Source: JBHAEC01 sp041855385
Lineage (GTDB): Bacteria; Bacillota; Negativicutes; Veillonellales; Veillonellaceae
Assembly: GCA_041855385.1 (NCBI GenBank)
Contig: JBHAEC010000041.1
Span: forward strand, 1 to 35,261
Direction: 5' to 3'
Length of the DNA stretch: 35,261 bases
Made by a program: the position numbers and the translations under genes. Position 1 is the stretch's first letter. Each line of letters opens with the position of its first letter. A model generated the notes under the pieces. It did not search any database. It had not been told where the DNA came from and saw nothing but the letters and a program-made list of their open reading frames with translations. Of the stretch, positions 31,364 through 35,261 are shown one piece after another.

Positions 31364-33436
31364 TTAGTTACGCAAGCAGTCTTTACGAGATAAATTTATT
31401 CGACCTTGCTTATCGATTTCAACTACTTTAACCATAATTTCATCGCCCACATTGACGATATCTTCCACTTTTTCTACTCGCTCATTGGCAAGTTTTGAAA
31501 TATGTACCAACCCTTCTTTTCCCGGTAAAATTTCAACAAATGCACCAAAAGCCATTAATCGAGTAACTTTTCCAAGGTATACTTCTCCCACTTCCGCTTC
31601 TCTTACGATATTTTGAATAATTTCAATTGCTCGTTTAGCTCCGTCTTCTTCGATAGAAGCGATAGATACAACGCCATCATCGGAAATATCAATTTTAGCT
31701 CCCGTTTCCTCTATGATACTGCGGATAACCTTTCCTCCCGTTCCGATAACATCGCGAATTTTCTCTGTATCGATTTTAAAAGTAATAATACGAGGTGCAT
31801 AAGGGGACATTTCTTTTCTTGGCTCAGGGATGCATTCAAGCATCTTGCCCAGAATATGCATACGCCCCTTATAAGCCTGTGTCAACGCCTCTTCCAAAAT
31901 TTCTCGGGATAGGCCGGAAATCTTAATATCCATCTGGATAGCCGTAACCCCTTTTTCAGTTCCGGCCACCTTAAAGTCCATATCGCCCAAGGCATCTTCC
32001 ATGCCTTGGATATCGCTCAAAATCGTATAGTGATCGCCCTGTGTTACAAGCCCCATTGCGATACCCGCCACCGGAGCCTTAATGGGTACCCCTGCATCCA
32101 TAAGAGACATAGTGCTACCGCAAACGCTTGCCATGGAGCTGGATCCGTTGGATTCCAATACCTCCGAAACAAGCCGCATAGCATAAGGAAATTCCTCTTC
32201 TGACGGCAATACTGCCAATAGAGCGCGCTCCGCCAATGCGCCGTGACCGATTTCCCGTCTTCCGGGACCACGAGAAGAGCGAGTCTCTCCTACAGAGAAG
32301 GACGGAAAGTTATAGTGATGAATATAACGTTTTTCCGTATCAATACCAACGCCGTCAATATTTTGTTTTTCAGACAAGGGCGCTAAAGTACAAATATTAA
32401 GAACTTGCGTTTGTCCACGCGTAAACAAACCTGTTCCATGCGTTCGAGCTAAAATGCCGACGCGACAGGAAATAGGGCGGATCTCATCCAATTGTCTTCC
32501 ATCGGGACGAATCTTTTCTACCGTAATCATATGGCGAACCGTGTCCTTTAGCAGGCTCTGGAAAGCATTCTCTACGGAACGCATATCCTCCGGATACAGC
32601 TCTTCAAAATGTTGTAGTACATCTCTATAAACCGCTTCTTCTTGTTCTTCCCGTTGTTTTTTATCAGCACAACGAAGGGCTTCATTTAATTTGCCCGTTG
32701 CATATTCTTGCACAGCCGACACAATTTCCTGTGCCACTTCTTTACTTTCAAATTGTCGCTTTACTTTTCCGACTCTAAGAATCATCTCTTCTTGGAAAAG
32801 AATAATCTTCTTAATTTCTTCATGAGCTCTCATGATAGCTTCTAAAATCACTGCTTCCGGAACTTCCTGCGCTTCTCCTTCTACCATTAAGATGGCATCT
32901 TTAGTACCGGCAACAACAATATTCAGTATGCTTTCTTCCGTTTGCATAACTGTCGGATTAATCACAAGCTCACCATTAACCGAGCCTACCCGAACTCCCG
33001 CTATAGGTCCTTCCCACGGGATATCCGAAATAGCCAATGCCGCCGAAGCACCTATCATACCGCATACTTCCGGAGCATTATCTTGATCTACCGATAGTAC
33101 GGTAGCTACCACATGCACTTCATTTCGGCATCCCTTATCAAATAACGGTCGTATAGGGCGGTCTATTAATCGTCCGTTTAGAATTGCTGTTTCCGGAGGC
33201 CGACCTTCCCTTTTTATAAAACCCCCGGGGATACGACCTACAGAATATAATTTCTCTTCATAGTCTACAGTGAGCGGAAAAAAATCGATATCTTTCGCTT
33301 CTTTTGAACCTGTTGCGGTTACTAAAACAGCAGTATCACCATAACGTACCAATACAGATCCACCGGCCTGTTTTGCCAACTCTCCTGTTTCAATTGTGAG
33401 CTCGCGTCCCGCAAGCTCCATACGGAATTGTTCCAT
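31364..33436 (-). CDS. pnp: Polyribonucleotide nucleotidyltransferase (PNPase)
   Basis: 690 aa. Phosphorolytic 3'-5' exoribonuclease for mRNA decay. Order: first RNase PH domain (GGSVLVRYGDTAVLVTAT, GRIPGGFIKREGRPPE, RLIDRPIRPLF), helical linker (about 215-310), second RNase PH domain (RTHGTGLFTRGQTQ, GPGRREIGHGALAERAL, SNGSSSMASVCGS, MGLVTQ, GMEDALGDMDFKVAGT), KH domain (VIGTGGKVIRSIIEETGAKIDI) and S1 domain (VGEVYLGKVTRLMAFGAFVEIL). AAAGGAGG lies 7 bases before the ATG. It follows rpsO as in many bacteria, but about 195 bases and a terminator lie between them. Confidence 0.98.
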   Translation of the reverse strand: MEQFRMELAGRELTIETGELAKQAGGSVLVRYGDTAVLVTATGSKEAKDIDFFPLTVDYEEKLYSVGRIPGGFIKREGRPPETAILNGRLIDRPIRPLFDKGCRNEVHVVATVLSVDQDNAPEVCGMIGASAALAISDIPWEGPIAGVRVGSVNGELVINPTVMQTEESILNIVVAGTKDAILMVEGEAQEVPEAVILEAIMRAHEEIKKIILFQEEMILRVGKVKRQFESKEVAQEIVSAVQEYATGKLNEALRCADKKQREEQEEAVYRDVLQHFEELYPEDMRSVENAFQSLLKDTVRHMITVEKIRPDGRQLDEIRPISCRVGILARTHGTGLFTRGQTQVLNICTLAPLSEKQNIDGVGIDTEKRYIHHYNFPSFSVGETRSSRGPGRREIGHGALAERALLAVLPSEEEFPYAMRLVSEVLESNGSSSMASVCGSTMSLMDAGVPIKAPVAGIAMGLVTQGDHYTILSDIQGMEDALGDMDFKVAGTEKGVTAIQMDIKISGLSREILEEALTQAYKGRMHILGKMLECIPEPRKEMSPYAPRIITFKIDTEKIRDVIGTGGKVIRSIIEETGAKIDISDDGVVSIASIEEDGAKRAIEIIQNIVREAEVGEVYLGKVTRLMAFGAFVEILPGKEGLVHISKLANERVEKVEDIVNVGDEIMVKVVEIDKQGRINLSRKDCLRN

Positions 33437-33601
33437 TCCATGTCCTCCTTTAATATCTTATCTTTTTGGTTACTCTAAACACTTCGACAAAGTTATTTTC
33501 TTTCCTTCATTGATTTTATAAAATATGCGATAAGAAAATAATGTTTACTCGTAAAAACCAACTATAAACCGGCTTTTCAAGCAAACTAAATCACATAAAA
33601 A

Positions 33602-33627
33602 ATAAAAGCGGATTCCTCCGCTTTTAT
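33602..33627 (-). terminator. Terminator between rpsO and pnp
   Basis: A perfect 11-bp stem (ATAAAAGCGGA with TCCGCTTTTAT) and 4-base loop, followed by T-rich sequence on the minus strand, 6 bases after the rpsO stop. In E. coli the rpsO-pnp terminator is partial, so some read-through into pnp is likely. I see no strong separate pnp promoter in 33437-33600. Confidence 0.88.
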
Positions 33628-33633
33628 CTTCCA

Positions 33634-33900
33634 TTATTTTCTTAAGTTTAGCTTTTCAAGAATCGCACGGTAGCGGTTAACATCTTTACGATGTAAGTAG
33701 TCAAGCATATTACGACGTTGGCCGACCAGCTTGAGAAGACCGCGACGGGAATGATGATCCTTTTTATGATCCTTTAAATGAGCTGTCAGATATTGAATAC
33801 GATTTGTCAAAATCGCAATCTGTACTTCCGGAGAGCCTGTATCTCCTTCATGCATAGCAAATTCTTCAATAATTGCTTTTTTTGTTTCTGCTGTTAGCAT
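33634..33900 (-). CDS. rpsO: 30S ribosomal protein S15
   Basis: 88 aa, standard length. Binds the 16S rRNA central-domain three-way junction early in assembly. Signatures: HEGDTGSPEVQIAILTNRI, LTAHLKDHKKDHHSRRGLLKLVGQRR, LDYLHRKDVNRYRAIL. AGGAGG is placed well before the ATG. It has its own strong promoter and a leader of about 80 bases, which is where S15 represses its own translation in other bacteria. ribF, its frequent neighbour in Firmicutes, is elsewhere in this window. Confidence 0.98.
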   Translation of the reverse strand: MLTAETKKAIIEEFAMHEGDTGSPEVQIAILTNRIQYLTAHLKDHKKDHHSRRGLLKLVGQRRNMLDYLHRKDVNRYRAILEKLNLRK

Positions 33901-33981
33901 AATATTCCTCCTAAAAGTTAAAAACCCAATAAGCTAACGTATGCGTTGGAGTATCGACATACCTTGCCTATGTTTCAATAC
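33901..33981 (-). promoter_or_regulatory. rpsO leader, candidate S15 autoregulatory RNA
   Basis: The leader can form small stems: GTAT/ATAC around GTCG at 33951-33962, and pairing of the RNA 5' end (GTAT region near 33978-33984) with the complementary stretch at 33936-33942. S15 leaders differ between bacterial groups, so similarity cannot confirm this. The pairing spans the predicted start site, which weakens the second stem. Confidence 0.3.
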
Positions 33982-33987
33982 GTTGAA

Positions 33988-34016
33988 AGTATACTACATT
34001 TCCCTTCCCTTGTAAA
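33988..34016 (-). promoter_or_regulatory. Promoter of rpsO
   Basis: TTTACA (34011-34016) and TATACT (33988-33993) are 17 bases apart on the minus strand. The predicted start is near 33981. Confidence 0.75.
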
Positions 34017-34061
34017 GTAAAATTACCGTATAAGCAGTGCTTTTCTCATATATACTGACAG

Positions 34062-34853
34062 TTAACTCAGCACCATACGATCATTAACGGATTCAGCTCC
34101 CGACTTTTCGAAGCATTTTAACAAATCTTGAACCGTCATATTCCGCTTTTCTTCGCCCTTCACATCTAAAATAATTCGGCCATTATTCATCATAATTAAT
34201 CGATTCCCAAAACGAAGAGCATCCCTCATGTTGTGCGTAATCATAAGAGAAGTCAAATGATTTTCACATATAATTTTGTCAGTCAATGCCAGTACTTTCT
34301 CCGCCGTTTTCGGATCAAGTGCAGCTGTGTGCTCATCTAATAGCAAAAGTTTTGGCTGCAATAAGGTTGCCATTAACAGCGTAATGGATTGACGCTGTCC
34401 TCCACTCAATAAGCCCATTCGGCTACTCAGTCGATCTTCTAGCCCAAGTCCCAAAGAAGCAAGCTTTTCTCTAAACAACTCGTGCTCCTCATGTTTGAAA
34501 CTCCAAGACAGTCCCATGCGCTTACCGCGCCTTAATGCAAGCAAAAGATTTTCTTCCACCTGCATATTTGCCGCTGTACCAAGCATGGGATCCTGAAATA
34601 CCCGTCCAATATATGCCGCTCTTTTATATTCCGGCATTTTAGTCACATCTACTCCGTCAATGGAAATCCTTCCGGAATCTACATAAAATACACCGGCAAT
34701 AGAATTTAAAAGCGTGCTTTTACCGGCTCCATTTCCACCGATAACAGTTACAAAATCCCCTTTTTCCAAGGTTAGACTGAGACCTTGGAGAGCTGTTTTT
34801 TCATTTACCGTACCCTTAAAGAAGGTTTTTACAATATTTTCAACCCTCAGCAT
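34062..34853 (-). CDS. ABC transporter ATP-binding protein (TrpXYZ/COG1101 type)
   Basis: 263 aa. Walker A GGNGAGKST (39-47), Q-loop VFQDP (about 85-89), signature LSGGQRQ (149-155), Walker B LLLLDE (169-174) and switch ITHN. The form MLRVENIVKTFFKGTVNEKTALQ and the signature region match ATPases paired with COG4120 permeases and lipoprotein-like COG2984 binding proteins, some of which import tryptophan or tyrosine. The start is one base after the permease stop, with AGGGAGGGG overlapping the permease end, so the two are coupled. Substrate is not determined; the binding-protein gene would be beyond the right edge. Confidence 0.9.
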   Translation of the reverse strand: MLRVENIVKTFFKGTVNEKTALQGLSLTLEKGDFVTVIGGNGAGKSTLLNSIAGVFYVDSGRISIDGVDVTKMPEYKRAAYIGRVFQDPMLGTAANMQVEENLLLALRRGKRMGLSWSFKHEEHELFREKLASLGLGLEDRLSSRMGLLSGGQRQSITLLMATLLQPKLLLLDEHTAALDPKTAEKVLALTDKIICENHLTSLMITHNMRDALRFGNRLIMMNNGRIILDVKGEEKRNMTVQDLLKCFEKSGAESVNDRMVLS

Positions 34854-34854
34854 C

Positions 34855-35261
34855 TTATCCCCTCCCTCTTGTTGCTTGCCACTGTTGCTTTACCAATGGG
34901 AGAGATAACGCGATGGCGACTAAAACAGCCGTAAAAATCTTCAGATCGTTAGGTGGCATTCCAAGATATAATACCACGGCAATTACGATACGATACACAA
35001 TTGAACCGAGAACCACCGATAAGAGACTGTTACTAAAGGAACGGGTACCGAAGAGAACCTCTCCGATAATAACGGAAGCAAGACCAATAACGATCGTTCC
35101 AACCCCCATACCTACATCGGCAAAGCCGTTATTCTGGGCAATGAGTGCGCCTGCCATAGCCACAAAAGCATTAGAAATAAGTAGCCCGATTACAATCATA
35201 GTATCCGTATTCACACCTTGCGCACGAATCATTTGGGGGTTACAGCCGGTAGCTCGAATAG
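34855..35261 (-). CDS. ABC transporter permease, C-terminal part (5' end outside window)
   Basis: The frame is open to the right edge, giving the last 134 codons. About four hydrophobic helices are visible (MIVIGLLISNAFVAMAGALI, GVGTIVIGLASVIIGEVLF, LLSVVLGSIVYRIVIAVVL, FTAVLVAIALSLPLV). The leading IRATGCNPQMIRAQGVNTD matches the cytoplasmic coupling loop of BPD_transp_2/COG4120 permeases. It pairs with the downstream ATPase. It ends in a basic tail (QQWQATRGRG). Confidence 0.9.
   Translation of the reverse strand, partial: IRATGCNPQMIRAQGVNTDTMIVIGLLISNAFVAMAGALIAQNNGFADVGMGVGTIVIGLASVIIGEVLFGTRSFSNSLLSVVLGSIVYRIVIAVVLYLGMPPNDLKIFTAVLVAIALSLPLVKQQWQATRGRG

Overview
The window looks like a chromosome segment of a diderm Firmicute (class Negativicutes, a Veillonella/Dialister/Megasphaera-type organism; the genus is a guess). 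Two things point there. The housekeeping genes have Firmicute order and style (rimP-nusA-rnpM-infB-rbfA-nrnA-truB-ribF, rpsO-pnp, nudF/deoB). The left third encodes a two-partner secretion system, which needs an outer membrane. Housekeeping genes are AT-rich (21 G+C in 18061-18120), while the secretion locus is clearly richer (33 G+C in 5041-5100), suggesting foreign origin or strong compositional selection.

Layout. Positions 1-10934 (minus) hold one giant uninterrupted reading frame, the N-terminal 3,644 or so codons of a filamentous adhesin of the LktA/filamentous-haemagglutinin type; its 3' end lies left of the window. Its outer-membrane transporter (TpsB/FhaC family) is directly upstream at 10953-12629. 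Positions 12630-13528 have no convincing intact gene; they hold a possible transposase relic and a perfect 22-bp-arm hairpin. A PLP aminotransferase (13529-14716) follows.

From 14843 to 22567 (minus) runs the translation/RNA cluster, read as rimP, nusA, rnpM, infB, rbfA, nrnA, truB, ribF, with a strong promoter and a leader hairpin before rimP and a possible internal promoter before infB. A second minus-strand cluster (22759-27413) carries polA, coaE, a lytic transglycosylase and an unrecognised gene. rpsT (27582-27842) is the only convincing plus-strand gene; it starts with TTG, has its own promoter, and ends in a terminator shared with the convergent deoB.

Positions 27899-30731 hold a PepSY-type membrane protein, an ADP-ribose pyrophosphatase-like Nudix hydrolase and phosphopentomutase. 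Positions 30888-33900 hold rpsO, pnp and dut, with a terminator between rpsO and pnp and another after dut. The right edge carries an ABC transporter ATPase and part of its permease.

Most of the window is ordinary core genome. The part worth attention is the secretion locus and the degraded DNA beside it. I see no CRISPR array, tRNA, rRNA or intact insertion sequence, and no clearly new system.
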